64,000 bases of DNA, taken from positions 3,844,001 to 3,908,000 of the forward strand of contig NZ_CP094526.1 in NCBI RefSeq assembly GCF_029910095.1. The letters are read 5' to 3'. This document shows positions 38,445-50,698 of the stretch, in pieces. Both the position numbers and the translations under genes were made by a program. The notes under the pieces were generated by a model. The model saw only the letters and a program-made list of their open reading frames with translations. It was not told the origin of the DNA and made no database searches. The first letter of the stretch is position 1. Every line of letters begins with the position of its first letter. The stretch is from Bradyrhizobium sp. ISRA464 (lineage in GTDB: Bacteria; Pseudomonadota; Alphaproteobacteria; Rhizobiales; Xanthobacteraceae).

Positions 38445-38656
38445 TGCGCGGCTTCCTGATGCAAGCGAGCGGGATGGGGAGGGGCGGTGCGATGAAGGGC
38501 TGGCGCTACATCGCCCTGCACACGGCTGCGGCTGCGTGCTTCATCTTCCTGCTGCAGCGCTACGGGCTGAACGCCTCGCTGGAGACCAGCCTGTTGTGGG
38601 CCTTCGTGTTCGGCGGTTGCGCCGCGGGGCTCGCCTATACCCAAGCCAATCGGTGA
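38444..38656 (+). CDS. Small membrane protein between nuoE and nuoF
   Basis: 70 residues from ATG 38444, coupled to nuoE by TGATG; a second start at ATG 38492 ([10 protein letters not shown], 54 residues) has a stronger site (GGGGAGGGG). Two hydrophobic segments are visible, [16 protein letters not shown] and [17 protein letters not shown], joined by a short polar turn. No known domain. It is not one of the 14 core complex I subunits. Codon use and tight spacing fit a real gene of this operon; it could be an accessory or assembly factor, but nothing shows that directly. Confidence 0.65.
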   Translation: MRGFLMQASGMGRGGAMKGWRYIALHTAAAACFIFLLQRYGLNASLETSLLWAFVFGGCAAGLAYTQANR

Positions 38657-38675
38657 TGTTCGGAAAGTTTTGAGC

Positions 38676-39998
<1,323 letters not shown>

Positions 39999-40028
39999 TG
40001 GCGGCGAAGCTGGGAAAGACTTGAAGAC

Positions 40029-42104
40029 ATGACCAAGATCATCATCGATGGCAAAGAGATCGATGTCGCCCCGGACTACACGCTGCTGCAGGCGTGTGAG
40101 GCGGCGGGCGCCGAGATTCCGCGCTTCTGCTATCACGAGCGGCTGTCGATCGCCGGCAATTGCCGCATGTGCCTCGTCGAGGTGAAGGGTGGTCCGAAGC
40201 CGGTCGCGAGCTGCGCCTGGGCCGTGCGCGACTGCCGTCCGGGCCCGAAGGGCGAGCCGCCGGAAATCTCGACCCGTTCGCCGATGGTGAAGAAGGCGCG
40301 CGAAGGCGTGATGGAATTCCTGCTGATCAACCATCCGCTGGACTGCCCGATCTGCGACCAGGGCGGCGAATGCGATCTGCAGGATCAGGCGATGGGCTAC
40401 GGCGTCGACACCAGCCGTTTCGCCGAGAACAAGCGCGCGGTCGAGGACAAGTATCTCGGTGCGCTGGTCAAGACCTCGATGAACCGCTGCATCCAGTGCA
40501 CGCGCTGCGTCCGCTTCTCCGCCGAGATCTGCGGCGCCCCCGAAATGGGTGCGACCGGACGCGGCGAGGATATGGAGATCACCACCTATCTGGAGTCCGC
40601 GCTGAGCTCCGAGCTGCAGGGCAACCTCGTCGACATCTGCCCGGTGGGCGCGCTGACCTCGAAGCCCTATGCATTCGCGGCGCGGCCCTGGGAACTCGGC
40701 AAGACGCAGTCGATCGACGTCATGGACGGCCTCGGCTCGGCGATCCGCGTCGACACCCGCGGCCGCGAGGTGATGCGCATCCTGCCGCGCATCAATGAGG
40801 CGGTGAACGAGGAGTGGATCTCTGACAAGACCCGCCACATCGTCGACGGCCTGCGCACCCAGCGCCTCGACCGTCCCTATGTGCGGGAGAACGGCCAGCT
40901 CAGGCCGGCGACCTGGCAGGAAGCCTTCGCGGCGATCGCGGCCAAGGCCGGCCGCAGCGACGGCAAGCGGATCGGTGCCATCGCGGGCGACCTTGCCGCA
41001 GTCGAGGAGATGTACGCACTGAAGGAGCTGCTGGCGAAGTTCGGCTCGGTCAATCTCGCGGTGCAGGGCGGCGACGCGTTCGCCGCCAAGGCCGGCCGCG
41101 GCACGTATATCTTCAACCCGACCATCGCCGGCATCGACAAGGCCGACGCGCTGCTGATCATCGGCTCGCACCCGCGCAAGGAGGCCGCCGTGCTGAACGC
41201 GCGGATCCGCAAGCGTTGGCGCACCGGCGGGCTCAAGGTCGGCATGATCGGCGCCAAGGCCGATTTCACCTATGACCTCGAATATCTCGGCGCGGGCATC
41301 GAGACGCTCGCCGATCTCGTGGCCGGCAAGCACTCCTTTGCCGACGTGCTGAAGAACGCCAAGAATCCGATCATCCTGGTCGGTGCCGGCGCCTATACCA
41401 GGCATGACGGCGCGGCGGTGCTGGCGCAGGCCGCCAAGCTCGCCGTCGACGTCGGCGCACTCAAGGACGGCTGGAACGGCTTTGCGGTGTTGCAGGACAC
41501 GGCGTCGCGCGCAGGCGCGCTCGATATCGGCTTCTCGCCGGCGGCCGGCGGCCTGACCGCGGCGCAGATGACGACCTTCGGCACGCTCGACGTGCTGTTC
41601 CTGCTCGGCGCCGACGAGATCAGCGCGCCGGACGGCACCTTCGTCGTCTATATCGGCACCCATGGCGACCGCGGCGCGCATCGCGCCGACGTCATCCTGC
41701 CGGCGGCGGCCTACACCGAGAAGTCCGGCATCTACGTCAATACCGAGGGCCGCGTGCAGATGGCCAACCGCGCCGCGTTCCCGCCGGGCGAGGCCCGTGA
41801 GGATTGGGCGATCATCCGCGCGCTGTCCGACGTGGTGGGCAAGAAGCTGCCGTTCGACTCGATGCAGGCGCTGCGCCAGGCGATGTTCAAGGCCTATCCG
41901 CACCTGATGCGGCTCGACCAGATCGAGGCCGGCAAGGCGGACGACGTCAAGGCGCTGGCGGGCAAGGGCGGCAGCGTCGACAAGGCGGCCTTCAAGCCGA
42001 CCGTCGAGGATTTCTATCTGACCAACCCGATCGCCCGGGCCTCTGCCGTGATGGCGGAATGCTCGCGCCTGGCGTCGGGTCGAATGCTGGCGGCAGCGGA
42101 GTGA
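40029..42104 (+). CDS. nuoG: NADH-quinone oxidoreductase subunit G
   Basis: 691 residues. The N-terminal 2Fe-2S domain ([20 protein letters not shown] pattern, in short CYHx8CxxC), the His-ligated N5 cluster region ([19 protein letters not shown]), and N4 ([11 protein letters not shown]) are all present. The C-terminal molybdopterin-oxidoreductase-like domain is structural. The fourth N7 motif of some bacteria is not seen, as expected for the alphaproteobacterial and mitochondrial type. Confidence 0.98.
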   Translation: MTKIIIDGKEIDVAPDYTLLQACEAAGAEIPRFCYHERLSIAGNCRMCLVEVKGGPKPVASCAWAVRDCRPGPKGEPPEISTRSPMVKKAREGVMEFLLINHPLDCPICDQGGECDLQDQAMGYGVDTSRFAENKRAVEDKYLGALVKTSMNRCIQCTRCVRFSAEICGAPEMGATGRGEDMEITTYLESALSSELQGNLVDICPVGALTSKPYAFAARPWELGKTQSIDVMDGLGSAIRVDTRGREVMRILPRINEAVNEEWISDKTRHIVDGLRTQRLDRPYVRENGQLRPATWQEAFAAIAAKAGRSDGKRIGAIAGDLAAVEEMYALKELLAKFGSVNLAVQGGDAFAAKAGRGTYIFNPTIAGIDKADALLIIGSHPRKEAAVLNARIRKRWRTGGLKVGMIGAKADFTYDLEYLGAGIETLADLVAGKHSFADVLKNAKNPIILVGAGAYTRHDGAAVLAQAAKLAVDVGALKDGWNGFAVLQDTASRAGALDIGFSPAAGGLTAAQMTTFGTLDVLFLLGADEISAPDGTFVVYIGTHGDRGAHRADVILPAAAYTEKSGIYVNTEGRVQMANRAAFPPGEAREDWAIIRALSDVVGKKLPFDSMQALRQAMFKAYPHLMRLDQIEAGKADDVKALAGKGGSVDKAAFKPTVEDFYLTNPIARASAVMAECSRLASGRMLAAAE

Positions 42105-42114
42105 GCGTGATCTG

Positions 42115-43185
42115 ATGGCTGAATTCTTCGCAAGCTCGTTCTGGACCGGCTTCCTCTGGCCGCTGATCATCATGGTCGCGGAGAGCCTGCTGCTGCTCGT
42201 CGTGCTCCTGATCGCGATCGCCTACATCCTGCTCGCCGACCGCAAGATCTGGGCGGCGGTGCAAATCCGGCGCGGCCCCAACGTGGTCGGTCCGTTCGGA
42301 CTGCTGCAATCCTTCGCCGACCTGCTGAAGTTCGTGCTGAAGGAGCCGACGATCCCGGCCAGCGCCAACAAGGGCGTGTTCCTGCTGGCGCCGCTGGTCT
42401 CCTGTGTCCTGGCGCTCGCCGCCTGGGCGGTGATCCCGATGGATTTCGGCTGGGTGATCTCCGACATCAATGTCGGCATCCTCTACATCTTCGCGATCTC
42501 GTCGCTGTCGATCTACGGCATCATCATGGCCGGCTGGTCGTCGAACTCGAAATATCCGTTCCTGGCCGCGCTGCGCTCGGCGGCGCAGATGGTGTCCTAC
42601 GAGGTCTCGATCGGCTTCGTGATCATCACCGTGCTGCTCTGCGCCGGCTCGCTGAACCTCTCGGCGGTGGTGGAGGCGCAGAACACCCGCGGGCTCGCCA
42701 GCCTGATCGGCCTGCCGCAGCTCACCATCCTGAACTGGTATGTGTGGCCGCTGTTCCCGATGTTCGTGGTATTCTACGTCTCGTCGCTCGCGGAAACCAA
42801 CCGTCCGCCGTTCGACCTGGTCGAGGCGGAATCCGAGCTCGTCGCCGGCTTCATGGTCGAATACGGCTCGACGCCGTACCTGCTGTTCATGCTCGGCGAG
42901 TACGTTGCGATCACCACGATGTGCGCGATGGCGACGATCCTGTTCCTTGGCGGCTGGCTGCCGCCGGTGGCGCTGCGGCCGTTCACCTGGATTCCGGGGA
43001 TCGTGTGGTTCGCGCTGAAGCTGTTCTTCATGTTCTTCCTGTTCGCGATGGCGAAGGCGATCGTGCCGCGCTATCGCTATGATCAACTGATGCGGCTCGG
43101 CTGGAAGGTGTTCCTGCCGCTGTCGCTGGCGATGGTGGTGATCGTGGCCGCTGTGCTGCAGTTCGCCGGCATCGCGCCGAAGTGA
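42115..43185 (+). CDS. nuoH: NADH-quinone oxidoreductase subunit H
   Basis: 356 residues with about eight transmembrane helices. The quinone-tunnel loop is recognisable: [21 protein letters not shown] (ETNRxPFDLxExESELVxG) and [16 protein letters not shown]. It connects the peripheral and membrane arms. Confidence 0.98.
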   Translation: MAEFFASSFWTGFLWPLIIMVAESLLLLVVLLIAIAYILLADRKIWAAVQIRRGPNVVGPFGLLQSFADLLKFVLKEPTIPASANKGVFLLAPLVSCVLALAAWAVIPMDFGWVISDINVGILYIFAISSLSIYGIIMAGWSSNSKYPFLAALRSAAQMVSYEVSIGFVIITVLLCAGSLNLSAVVEAQNTRGLASLIGLPQLTILNWYVWPLFPMFVVFYVSSLAETNRPPFDLVEAESELVAGFMVEYGSTPYLLFMLGEYVAITTMCAMATILFLGGWLPPVALRPFTWIPGIVWFALKLFFMFFLFAMAKAIVPRYRYDQLMRLGWKVFLPLSLAMVVIVAAVLQFAGIAPK

Positions 43186-43192
43186 GGCCGTC

Positions 43193-43687
43193 ATGAGTGT
43201 TAACGTCAACGCAACAGCCCGCTCGCTTCTGCTGTCGGAATTCGTCTCGGCGTTCTTCCTTGCCATGCGCTATTTCTTCCAGCCGAAGCCGACGCTGAAC
43301 TATCCCTTCGAGAAGGGCCCGATCTCGCCGCGCTTCCGTGGCGAACATGCGCTGCGCCGCTATCCGAACGGCGAGGAACGCTGCATCGCCTGCAAGCTGT
43401 GCGAGGCGATCTGCCCGGCGCAGGCGATCACGATCGAGGCCGGCCCGCGCCGCAACGACGGCACCCGCCGCACGGTCCGTTACGACATCGACATGGTGAA
43501 GTGCATCTATTGTGGCCTGTGCCAGGAGGCATGCCCGGTGGACGCCATCGTCGAGGGGCCGAACTTCGAATTCGCGACCGAGACCCGCGAGGAACTCTAT
43601 TATGACAAGGCCAAGCTGCTCGCCAATGGCGACCGCTGGGAGCGCGAGATTGCGAAGTCGATCGCACTCGACGCGCCGTACCGGTGA
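43193..43687 (+). CDS. nuoI: NADH-quinone oxidoreductase subunit I
   Basis: 164 residues. Two ferredoxin-type 4Fe-4S motifs, [12 protein letters not shown] and [12 protein letters not shown], carry clusters N6a and N6b between NuoG and NuoB. The N-terminal helix ([18 protein letters not shown]) anchors it to the membrane arm. Confidence 0.98.
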   Translation: MSVNVNATARSLLLSEFVSAFFLAMRYFFQPKPTLNYPFEKGPISPRFRGEHALRRYPNGEERCIACKLCEAICPAQAITIEAGPRRNDGTRRTVRYDIDMVKCIYCGLCQEACPVDAIVEGPNFEFATETREELYYDKAKLLANGDRWEREIAKSIALDAPYR

Positions 43688-43696
43688 GGTGAGGGC

Positions 43697-44335
43697 ATGA
43701 TCCTTCCGGCGTTGTTCTTCTATCTGTTTGCCGCCGTCTGCGTGGCGTCGGCCGTCATGGTGATTGTCTCGCGCAATCCCGTGCACTCCGTGCTGTTCCT
43801 GATCCTGGCGTTCGTCAACGCGGCCGGCCTGTTCATCCTGATGGGGGCCGAGTTCCTCGGGATGATCCTGATCGTCGTCTATGTCGGCGCCGTCGCGGTG
43901 CTGTTCCTGTTCGTGATCATGATGCTCGACGTCGACTTCGTGGAGTTGCGCGAGGGCTTCATCCAGTATCTGCCGATCGGCATCGTGATCGGCGGCATCT
44001 TCATGTTCGAGCTGTTGCTGGTGGTCGGCGCCTGGGCGATCAACCCGGCCGTGACCAGGACGATCACCGCGGCGATCCCGACCAATGTGAGCAACACCGA
44101 GGCGCTGGGCCTCGTGCTCTACACGAAGTACATCCATTACTTCCAGCTCGCCGGCATGGTGCTCCTGGTCGCGATGATCGGCGCCATCGTGCTGACGCTG
44201 CGCCACAAGGCGAACGTCAAGCGGCAGAACATCAACGTGCAGAACGCGCGCACGCCGGACATGGCGATGGCGCTGCGCAAGGTATCGTCGGGGCAGGGGC
44301 TGCAGGACGCCGACGCGGCGGAGTGGGTGAAATGA
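43697..44335 (+). CDS. nuoJ: NADH-quinone oxidoreductase subunit J
   Basis: 212 residues with five hydrophobic helices. The family signature [26 protein letters not shown], shortly [13 protein letters not shown] and [23 protein letters not shown], is present. The C-terminal 40 residues are polar and rich in Arg and Asn. Overlaps nuoK by 4 bases (ATGA). Confidence 0.97.
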   Translation: MILPALFFYLFAAVCVASAVMVIVSRNPVHSVLFLILAFVNAAGLFILMGAEFLGMILIVVYVGAVAVLFLFVIMMLDVDFVELREGFIQYLPIGIVIGGIFMFELLLVVGAWAINPAVTRTITAAIPTNVSNTEALGLVLYTKYIHYFQLAGMVLLVAMIGAIVLTLRHKANVKRQNINVQNARTPDMAMALRKVSSGQGLQDADAAEWVK

Positions 44336-44640
44336 CGATCGGGCTCGGGCACTATCTCGCGGTCGGCGCGATCCTGTTTACGCTCGGGATCCTCGGTATC
44401 TTCCTCAATCGCAAGAACATCATCGTCATCCTGATGTCGATCGAGCTGATCCTGCTCTCGGTCAACATCAATCTGGTGGCGTTCTCGACCTTCCTCGGCG
44501 ACATCGTCGGCCAGGTGTTCGCACTCCTGGTGCTGACGGTGGCAGCGGCCGAGGCCGCGATCGGCCTCGCCGTGCTGGTGGTGTATTTCCGCAACCGCGG
44601 TTCGATCGCGGTTGAAGACGTCAATCTGATGAAGGGCTAA
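44332..44640 (+). CDS. nuoK: NADH-quinone oxidoreductase subunit K
   Basis: 102 residues from ATG 44332 ([16 protein letters not shown]), the standard family start, overlapping the nuoJ stop. Three helices with the conserved membrane Glu residues ([17 protein letters not shown] and [13 protein letters not shown]). The stop codon is followed without a gap by a palindromic repeat. Confidence 0.98.
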   Translation: MTIGLGHYLAVGAILFTLGILGIFLNRKNIIVILMSIELILLSVNINLVAFSTFLGDIVGQVFALLVLTVAAAEAAIGLAVLVVYFRNRGSIAVEDVNLMKG

Positions 44641-44687
44641 CGCATGATCCGGAAAAGTGGAGACCGGTTTTCCGGCACGATCATGCG
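44641..44687. repeat. Palindromic repeat, GCATGATCC family, between nuoK and nuoL
   Basis: CGCATGATC (44641-44649) and GATCATGCG (44679-44687) enclose CGGAAAA/TTTTCCG, a two-step hairpin filling the nuoK-nuoL gap. Same family as 13199 and 49834. Confidence 0.8.
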
Positions 44688-44702
44688 CAAAGAGAACGTC
44701 CA

Positions 44703-46775
44703 ATGATACAGGCAATCGTATTCCTGCCGCTGCTGGGCGCCATCCTCGCAGGGATCATTTCGCTGGTCGGTGCGCATGCGCGCAATCCGAGCGGCGATAC
44801 CGTCGAGCATCATGACGATGCGCATGGCGACGCCCATGCCGCGGCGGCCCATGATGATCACGGCCATGACGACCACGGCCACGACGATCACCATGTCTCG
44901 GAGCCGCCGGCCGCCGGATCGCGGCTGGCCGAGCTGATCACCACCGGCCTCTTGTTCGTATCGGCGGCGCTGTCGTGGTTCGCGCTGGTCGATGTCGGCT
45001 TCATGCATCATGACGCCCGCGTCGTGCTGATGCCCTGGATCACCTCGGGCGACCTGCAGGTGGCCTGGACGCTGCGGGTCGACACGCTGACGGCGGTGAT
45101 GCTGGTCGTGGTCAACACGGTGTCCGCGCTCGTTCACCTCTATTCCATCGGCTACATGGACGAGGACCCGAACCGGCCGCGCTTCTTCGGCTATCTCAGC
45201 CTGTTCACCTTCGCGATGCTGATGCTGGTGACCTCGGACAACCTCGTGCAGCTGTTCTTCGGCTGGGAGGGCGTCGGTCTCGCGAGCTACCTCCTGATCG
45301 GCTTCTGGTACCAGAAGCCGTCGGCGAACGCCGCGGCGATCAAGGCCTTCGTGGTCAACCGCGTCGGCGATTTCGGCTTCGCGCTCGGCATCTTCGCGAT
45401 CTTCGCGCTGGTGGGCTCGACCGATTTCGAGACCATCTTCCATGCGGCGCCCGGGCTGACCGGCAAGACCATCGACTTCTTCGGCTGGCATGCCGATGCG
45501 CTGACGCTGACCTGCCTGCTGCTGTTCATGGGCGCGATGGGCAAGTCGGCGCAGTTCCTGCTGCACACCTGGTTGCCGGACGCGATGGAAGGCCCGACCC
45601 CGGTGTCGGCGCTGATCCATGCCGCGACCATGGTCACCGCCGGCGTCTTCATGGTGGCGCGCCTGTCGCCGCTGTTCGAGCTGTCACCGACCGCGCAGGC
45701 GGTGGTGATGTTCTTCGGCGCGACCACGGCGTTCTTCGCCGCGACCGTCGGCCTGGTGCAGAACGACATCAAGCGCATCGTCGCGTACTCGACCTGTTCG
45801 CAGCTCGGCTACATGTTCGTGGCGATGGGGGCAGGGGCCTATTCGGTCGGCATGTTCCACCTGTTCACGCACGCCTTCTTCAAGGCGCTGCTGTTCTTGG
45901 GCTCCGGCTCGGTGATCTACGCGATGCATCACGAGCAGGACATCCGCAACATGGGCGGCCTGTGGCGCAAGATCCCGTACACCTTCGCGGTGATGTGCAT
46001 CGGCACGCTGGCGCTGACCGGCTTCCCGCTGTTCGCGGGCTACTTCTCCAAGGACGCGATCATCGAGGCGGCCTATGCGGCGCACAATCCGTTCGCAGTC
46101 TACGCCTATCTGCTGACGGTCGCGGCCGCCGGCCTGACCTCGTTCTATTCCTGGCGTCTGATCTTCAAGACCTTCTTCGGCGAGCCGCACGACCAGAAGC
46201 ACTATGAGGCGGCGCATGAGAGCCCGATGTGGATGCTGGTCCCGATCGGTGTGCTCGCCGCCGGCTCGATCCTCGCGGGCCTCCCGTTCAAGGAGCTGTT
46301 CGCCAGCCCCCACGGCGTGGAAGAGTTCTTCCGCGAGTCCGTGAAGATGAACCCGCATATCCTCGAGGACATGGAGCAGATCCCGGCGTGGCTCGCGCCG
46401 CTGCCCACCGTCATGATGGTGATCGGCCTGTTCATCTCCTACATGTTCTACATCCGCAGGCCGTACCTGCCGGTCGAGCTCGCGAACCAGCAGCCGATGC
46501 TGTACCAGTTCCTGCTCAACAAATGGTACTTTGACGAGGTGTACGACCTGATCTTCGTGCGCACGGCGAAGTGGATCGGCTACACGCTCTGGAAGAAGGG
46601 CGACGGCTTCATCATCGACGGCTTTGGTCCCGACGGCGTCTCGGCCCGCGTGCTCGACGTCACCCGCAACGTCGTCAAACTGCAGACCGGTTACCTCTAT
46701 CACTACGCCTTTGCGATGCTGATCGGGGCTGCCGGATTGATCACCTGGTTCATGTTCGGCTTGGGAGGCCAGTAA
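44703..46775 (+). CDS. nuoL: NADH-quinone oxidoreductase subunit L
   Basis: 690 residues. The largest antiporter-like subunit, with the long lateral helix at its C-terminus. Proton-channel residues sit in the conserved helices ([39 protein letters not shown], shown here as GWEGVG and [20 protein letters not shown]). Unusual: an insertion in the first loop, residues 36-64, is made almost only of His, Asp, Ala and Gly (11 His). It lies between helices 1 and 2 where other NuoL proteins have a short loop. Confidence 0.98.
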   Translation: MIQAIVFLPLLGAILAGIISLVGAHARNPSGDTVEHHDDAHGDAHAAAAHDDHGHDDHGHDDHHVSEPPAAGSRLAELITTGLLFVSAALSWFALVDVGFMHHDARVVLMPWITSGDLQVAWTLRVDTLTAVMLVVVNTVSALVHLYSIGYMDEDPNRPRFFGYLSLFTFAMLMLVTSDNLVQLFFGWEGVGLASYLLIGFWYQKPSANAAAIKAFVVNRVGDFGFALGIFAIFALVGSTDFETIFHAAPGLTGKTIDFFGWHADALTLTCLLLFMGAMGKSAQFLLHTWLPDAMEGPTPVSALIHAATMVTAGVFMVARLSPLFELSPTAQAVVMFFGATTAFFAATVGLVQNDIKRIVAYSTCSQLGYMFVAMGAGAYSVGMFHLFTHAFFKALLFLGSGSVIYAMHHEQDIRNMGGLWRKIPYTFAVMCIGTLALTGFPLFAGYFSKDAIIEAAYAAHNPFAVYAYLLTVAAAGLTSFYSWRLIFKTFFGEPHDQKHYEAAHESPMWMLVPIGVLAAGSILAGLPFKELFASPHGVEEFFRESVKMNPHILEDMEQIPAWLAPLPTVMMVIGLFISYMFYIRRPYLPVELANQQPMLYQFLLNKWYFDEVYDLIFVRTAKWIGYTLWKKGDGFIIDGFGPDGVSARVLDVTRNVVKLQTGYLYHYAFAMLIGAAGLITWFMFGLGGQ

Positions 46776-48290
46776 ATGACAACCTGGCCAATCCTTTCGG
46801 TCACGACCTTCCTGCCGACCGTCGGCGCGATCCTGGTTTATCTGCTGGCGCGGGGCGGGGACGAGACCGCCAACCGCACCGCGCGCTGGATCGCGCTGTG
46901 GACGACGGTGATCACCTTCGTGATCTCGCTGATCCTGGTGGCACGCTTCGATCCGGCGCAGACCGACTTCCAGTTCGTCGAGAAGGCATCCTGGCTCGCC
47001 ACCGGCATCACCTATCACATGGGTGTCGACGGCATTTCGCTGCCGCTGCTGATCCTCACCACGGCGATCATGCCGCTGTGCATTATCGCGAGCTGGCGGG
47101 CGATCACGACCCGGGTCGGCGAATACATGATGGCGTTCCTGATCCTGGAAACGCTGATGGTCGGCACCTTCTCGGCGCTCGATCTCGTGCTGTTCTACCT
47201 GTTCTTCGAAGGCGGCCTGATCCCGATGTTCCTGATCATCGGCGTCTGGGGCGGTCCGCGCCGGGTCTACGCGTCGTTCAAGTTCTTCCTGTACACGCTG
47301 CTCGGCTCGGTCCTGATGCTGCTTGCCATCATGGCGCTGTACTGGAACGCCGGCACGACTGACATCCCGACCCTGATGCACACCGCGGTGCCGCGCGGCA
47401 TGCAGACCTGGGCGTGGCTCGCCTTCTTCGCCTCGTTCGCGGTGAAGATGCCGATGTGGCCGGTACACACCTGGTTGCCGGATGCGCACGTCGAGGCGCC
47501 GACGGCGGGCTCGGTGGTGCTGGCGGCGATCCTCCTGAAGATGGGCGGCTACGGCTTCCTGCGCTTCTCGCTGCCGATGTTCCCGCTGGCCTCGCATGAC
47601 TTCGCGCCATTCGTGTTCACGCTGTCCGTCATCGCCATCGTCTACACCTCGCTGGTGGCGCTGATGCAGGAAGACATGAAGAAGCTGATCGCGTACTCCT
47701 CGGTCGCGCATATGGGCTTCGTCACCATGGGCATCTTCGCGGTCACGACGCAGGGCGTCGCCGGCGGCATGTTCCAGATGGTCTCGCACGGCATCGTCTC
47801 CGGCGCGCTCTTCCTTTGCGTCGGCATAGTCTACGACCGCATGCATTCGCGCGAGATCGCGACCTATGGCGGCCTGGTGAACCGGATGCCGCTCTACGCG
47901 ATGACGTTCATGATCTTCACCATGGCCAATGTCGGCCTGCCCGGCACGTCGGGTTTCGTCGGCGAGTTCATGACGCTGCTCGGCACCTTCAAGGTCTCGC
48001 TGCCGACGGCGTTCTTCGCCACCACGGGCGTGATCCTGTCGGCGGCCTATGCGCTCTGGCTCTACCGCAAGGTGGTGTTCGGCGCGCTGGTCAAGCCGAC
48101 GCTGATGTCGATCAAGGATCTCACCTTCCGTGAATGCCTGACGCTGTTCCCGCTGATCGCGCTGACCATCCTGTTCGGCGTCTATCCGAAGCCGGTGCTC
48201 GACATGTCGGCCGCTTCGGTCCAGCAACTCGTCAACAATTACAATACCGCCGTGACTGCCGTGAAGGCAGCCTCGCTGGTCGTGAAATAG
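46776..48290 (+). CDS. nuoM: NADH-quinone oxidoreductase subunit M
   Basis: 504 residues, starting directly after the nuoL stop with GGGAGG upstream. Antiporter-like membrane subunit: the helix 5 Glu ([17 protein letters not shown]), the broken-helix region ([21 protein letters not shown]) and [15 protein letters not shown] carry the proton-pathway Glu, Lys and His residues. Confidence 0.98.
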   Translation: MTTWPILSVTTFLPTVGAILVYLLARGGDETANRTARWIALWTTVITFVISLILVARFDPAQTDFQFVEKASWLATGITYHMGVDGISLPLLILTTAIMPLCIIASWRAITTRVGEYMMAFLILETLMVGTFSALDLVLFYLFFEGGLIPMFLIIGVWGGPRRVYASFKFFLYTLLGSVLMLLAIMALYWNAGTTDIPTLMHTAVPRGMQTWAWLAFFASFAVKMPMWPVHTWLPDAHVEAPTAGSVVLAAILLKMGGYGFLRFSLPMFPLASHDFAPFVFTLSVIAIVYTSLVALMQEDMKKLIAYSSVAHMGFVTMGIFAVTTQGVAGGMFQMVSHGIVSGALFLCVGIVYDRMHSREIATYGGLVNRMPLYAMTFMIFTMANVGLPGTSGFVGEFMTLLGTFKVSLPTAFFATTGVILSAAYALWLYRKVVFGALVKPTLMSIKDLTFRECLTLFPLIALTILFGVYPKPVLDMSAASVQQLVNNYNTAVTAVKAASLVVK

Positions 48291-48294
48291 CATA

Positions 48295-48338
48295 GCGTTT
48301 TCAAGCGAAGTGGGACCCGGTTCGCATGAAGAAAACGC
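48295..48338. repeat. Palindromic repeat, GCGTTTTCnAGCGAA family, between nuoM and nuoN
   Basis: Outer arms GCGTTTTC (48295-48302) and GAAAACGC (48331-48338), inner GCGAA/TTCGC. Same consensus as 24271-24319. It begins four bases after the nuoM stop codon. Confidence 0.75.
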
Positions 48339-48396
48339 GTCAAATAAAAAGGACAGGACCTCGATCGGAGTTGGGGTTCTCGGTTAGGACAATGCC

Positions 48397-49833
48397 ATGA
48401 GCTTTTCCAGTGCAGGTTATCAGTTGCAGCCGGTGCTGCCGGAGCTGGTGCTCGCGGTCGGCGCCATGGTGCTGTTGATGATCGGAGCCTATCGCGGGCA
48501 GGGGACGACGCGGCTCGTCACGGCGCTTGCAGTGTGCCTGCTGGTTCTGACCGGCCTGCTGGAAGTGTGGCTGCCGGCCGGCAAGCTCGTCACCTTCGGC
48601 GGCAGCTTCATCGTCGACGACTTCGCCCGGTTCCTGAAAATCCTGGCGCTGATCGGCTCGGCCGCGACCCTGATCCTGGCGACCGAGTTCCTGTCGGACC
48701 CCTCGCGCCGGACGTTCGAGTTCTCGATCCTGGTGCTGCTGTCGACGCTCGGCATGATGGTGCTGATCTCCGCCGGCGATCTGATCTCGCTCTATCTCGG
48801 CCTCGAGCTGATGAGCCTGGCGCTCTACGTCGTCGCCGCGAGCCAGCGCGACAACGCCAAGTCGAGCGAGGCCGGCCTGAAGTACTTCGTGCTCGGCGCG
48901 CTGTCGTCGGGCATGCTGCTCTACGGCGCGTCGCTGATCTATGGCTTCACCGGCACGGTCAGCTTCGCCGGCATCGCGGCGGCTGCGACCACGGGCAGCC
49001 TCGGCATCGTGTTCGGCCTCGTCTTCCTGCTCGCCGGCCTCTGCTTCAAGGTGTCGGCGGTGCCGTTCCATATGTGGACGCCTGACGTCTATGAGGGCGC
49101 CCCGACGCCGGTGACGGCGTTCTTTGCTTCCGCGCCGAAGGTCGCCGCGCTCGCCGTGTTCACGCGCGCGACGCTCACCGCGTTCCCCGGCATCGTCACC
49201 GAGTGGCAGCAGATCCTGGTGTTCGTGTCGATCGCCTCGATGGCGCTGGGCTCGTTCGCGGCGATCGGCCAGACCAACATCAAGCGGCTGATGGCCTATT
49301 CGTCGATCGGCCACATGGGCTTTGCCCTGGTCGGCCTCGCTTCCGGCACGGTCGAGGGCGCGCAGGGCGTGCTCGTCTATATCGCGATCTATGTCGCGAT
49401 GACGCTCGGTTCCTTCGCGATCATCATCGCGATGAAGCGCAACGGCCAGGCGGTCGAGCAGATCAGCGATTTCGCCGGCCTGTCGCGCACCAATCCGCTG
49501 CTCGCCTTCTTCTTCGCGATGCTGCTGTTCTCGCTCGCCGGCATCCCGCCGCTCGCCGGCTTCTTCGCCAAGTGGTATGTGTTCGTCGCCGCGATCAAGG
49601 CAAACCTGTTCACGCTCGCGGTGATCGGCGTGCTGACCAGCGTGGTGGGCGCGTTCTACTACCTGTCGATCGTCAAGGTGATGTATTTCGACCAGCCGGT
49701 CGGCAAGCTCGATCCGGTGCGCGTCGAGTTGCGCACGGTGCTGGCGGTCGCAGGCCTCTTCAACATCTTCTTCTTCGCCTATCCAGGGCCGCTGGTCAGC
49801 ATGGCAACGGCGGCGGCGAAGTCGCTGTTCTGA
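48397..49833 (+). CDS. nuoN: NADH-quinone oxidoreductase subunit N
   Basis: 478 residues, third antiporter-like subunit. Helix motifs: [40 protein letters not shown] (shortly [16 protein letters not shown]) and [18 protein letters not shown]. Last gene of the core nuo set. The gap before it (106 bases) holds a palindromic repeat, and the gap after it another. Confidence 0.98.
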   Translation: MSFSSAGYQLQPVLPELVLAVGAMVLLMIGAYRGQGTTRLVTALAVCLLVLTGLLEVWLPAGKLVTFGGSFIVDDFARFLKILALIGSAATLILATEFLSDPSRRTFEFSILVLLSTLGMMVLISAGDLISLYLGLELMSLALYVVAASQRDNAKSSEAGLKYFVLGALSSGMLLYGASLIYGFTGTVSFAGIAAAATTGSLGIVFGLVFLLAGLCFKVSAVPFHMWTPDVYEGAPTPVTAFFASAPKVAALAVFTRATLTAFPGIVTEWQQILVFVSIASMALGSFAAIGQTNIKRLMAYSSIGHMGFALVGLASGTVEGAQGVLVYIAIYVAMTLGSFAIIIAMKRNGQAVEQISDFAGLSRTNPLLAFFFAMLLFSLAGIPPLAGFFAKWYVFVAAIKANLFTLAVIGVLTSVVGAFYYLSIVKVMYFDQPVGKLDPVRVELRTVLAVAGLFNIFFFAYPGPLVSMATAAAKSLF

Positions 49834-49884
49834 CGCGCATGATCCCGAAACGTGGAGACCGGCTTTCGGAGATGATCATGTGCA
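49834..49884. repeat. Palindromic repeat, GCATGATCC family, between nuoN and birA
   Basis: CGCATGATC (49836-49844) and GATCATGTG (49874-49882) enclose CCGAAA/TTTCGG. It fills the gap between nuoN and birA. Confidence 0.75.
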
Positions 49885-49894
49885 AAACGTCAAA

Positions 49895-50698
49895 ATGACC
49901 TTCACGCTCGGACCCCGGGCCATTGCGGCGGGCTACAAGCTCGCCGCTTTCGACCAGATCGACTCGACCAATGCCGAGGCGCTCCGGCGCGCCCGCGATG
50001 GTGCGCGCGGGCCGATGTGGTTCGTGACCCCGGAGCAGACCGCGGGGCGCGGTCGGCGGCAGCGGGCCTGGGTCGCGCCGCGCGGCAATCTCGCCAGCAG
50101 CGTCCTCGAGGTGATGGACGTTCCCCCCGCGGTCGCGGCGACGCTCGGCTTCGCCGCCGGGCTGTCGCTCGAGGCGGCCTTGCAGAAGGTCAGCATCGAA
50201 GCGGCGTTGCGGCTCGGGCGGAGCCCGGCATACACCCTGAAATGGCCGAACGACGTGCTGGCTGACGGCAGGAAACTGTCGGGCATCCTGCTGGAGGCCG
50301 AAGGTGTCGACGATTACCTTGCGGTCGTGGTCGGGATCGGCACCAACGTCGTGGCGGCGCCCGAGGGCACCCCGACGCCGGCCGTGTCGCTCGCCGCGCT
50401 CGGCGTCCAGATCGGGCCGGAAGAGCTGTTCGCAGCATTGTCGGATGCATGGGTCGAGTTCCGCGGGATCTGGGACAATGGCCGGGGCTTTGCCGAGATC
50501 CGCCGCCTGTGGCTGGAGCGCGCCGCCGGCCTCGGCGGCAAGGTGGCGATCCAGACCGGGACCGCGGCGCTGGAGGGGACTTTCGACACCATTGATGACA
50601 CCGGTTGCCTGATCGTCCGTACCGCTGACGGCCAGCGCATGCCCGTGACTGCCGGCGAGGTCTATTTCGGCAATGCAGCCTCGGTGAGGGCCAGTTGA
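49895..50698 (+). CDS. birA: Biotin--[acetyl-CoA-carboxylase] ligase
   Basis: 267 residues from ATG 49895; a GTG five codons upstream (49880) overlaps the repeat and is less likely. It joins biotin to biotin carboxyl carrier proteins through biotinyl-AMP. The catalytic domain shows IDSTNAEA, the biotinyl-AMP loop AGRGRRQRAW, the KWPNDVLADGRKLSGILLE core and a GIGTNV motif. There is no N-terminal helix-turn-helix, so it is not a repressor. It sits directly after the nuo genes and overlaps rnj by one base, an arrangement conserved in alphaproteobacteria. Confidence 0.95.
   Translation: MTFTLGPRAIAAGYKLAAFDQIDSTNAEALRRARDGARGPMWFVTPEQTAGRGRRQRAWVAPRGNLASSVLEVMDVPPAVAATLGFAAGLSLEAALQKVSIEAALRLGRSPAYTLKWPNDVLADGRKLSGILLEAEGVDDYLAVVVGIGTNVVAAPEGTPTPAVSLAALGVQIGPEELFAALSDAWVEFRGIWDNGRGFAEIRRLWLERAAGLGGKVAIQTGTAALEGTFDTIDDTGCLIVRTADGQRMPVTAGEVYFGNAASVRAS

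Noticed and set aside
45684..48293. 869-residue open frame on the minus strand
   Set aside because: Antisense of nuoL and nuoM; composition is typical of shadow frames.
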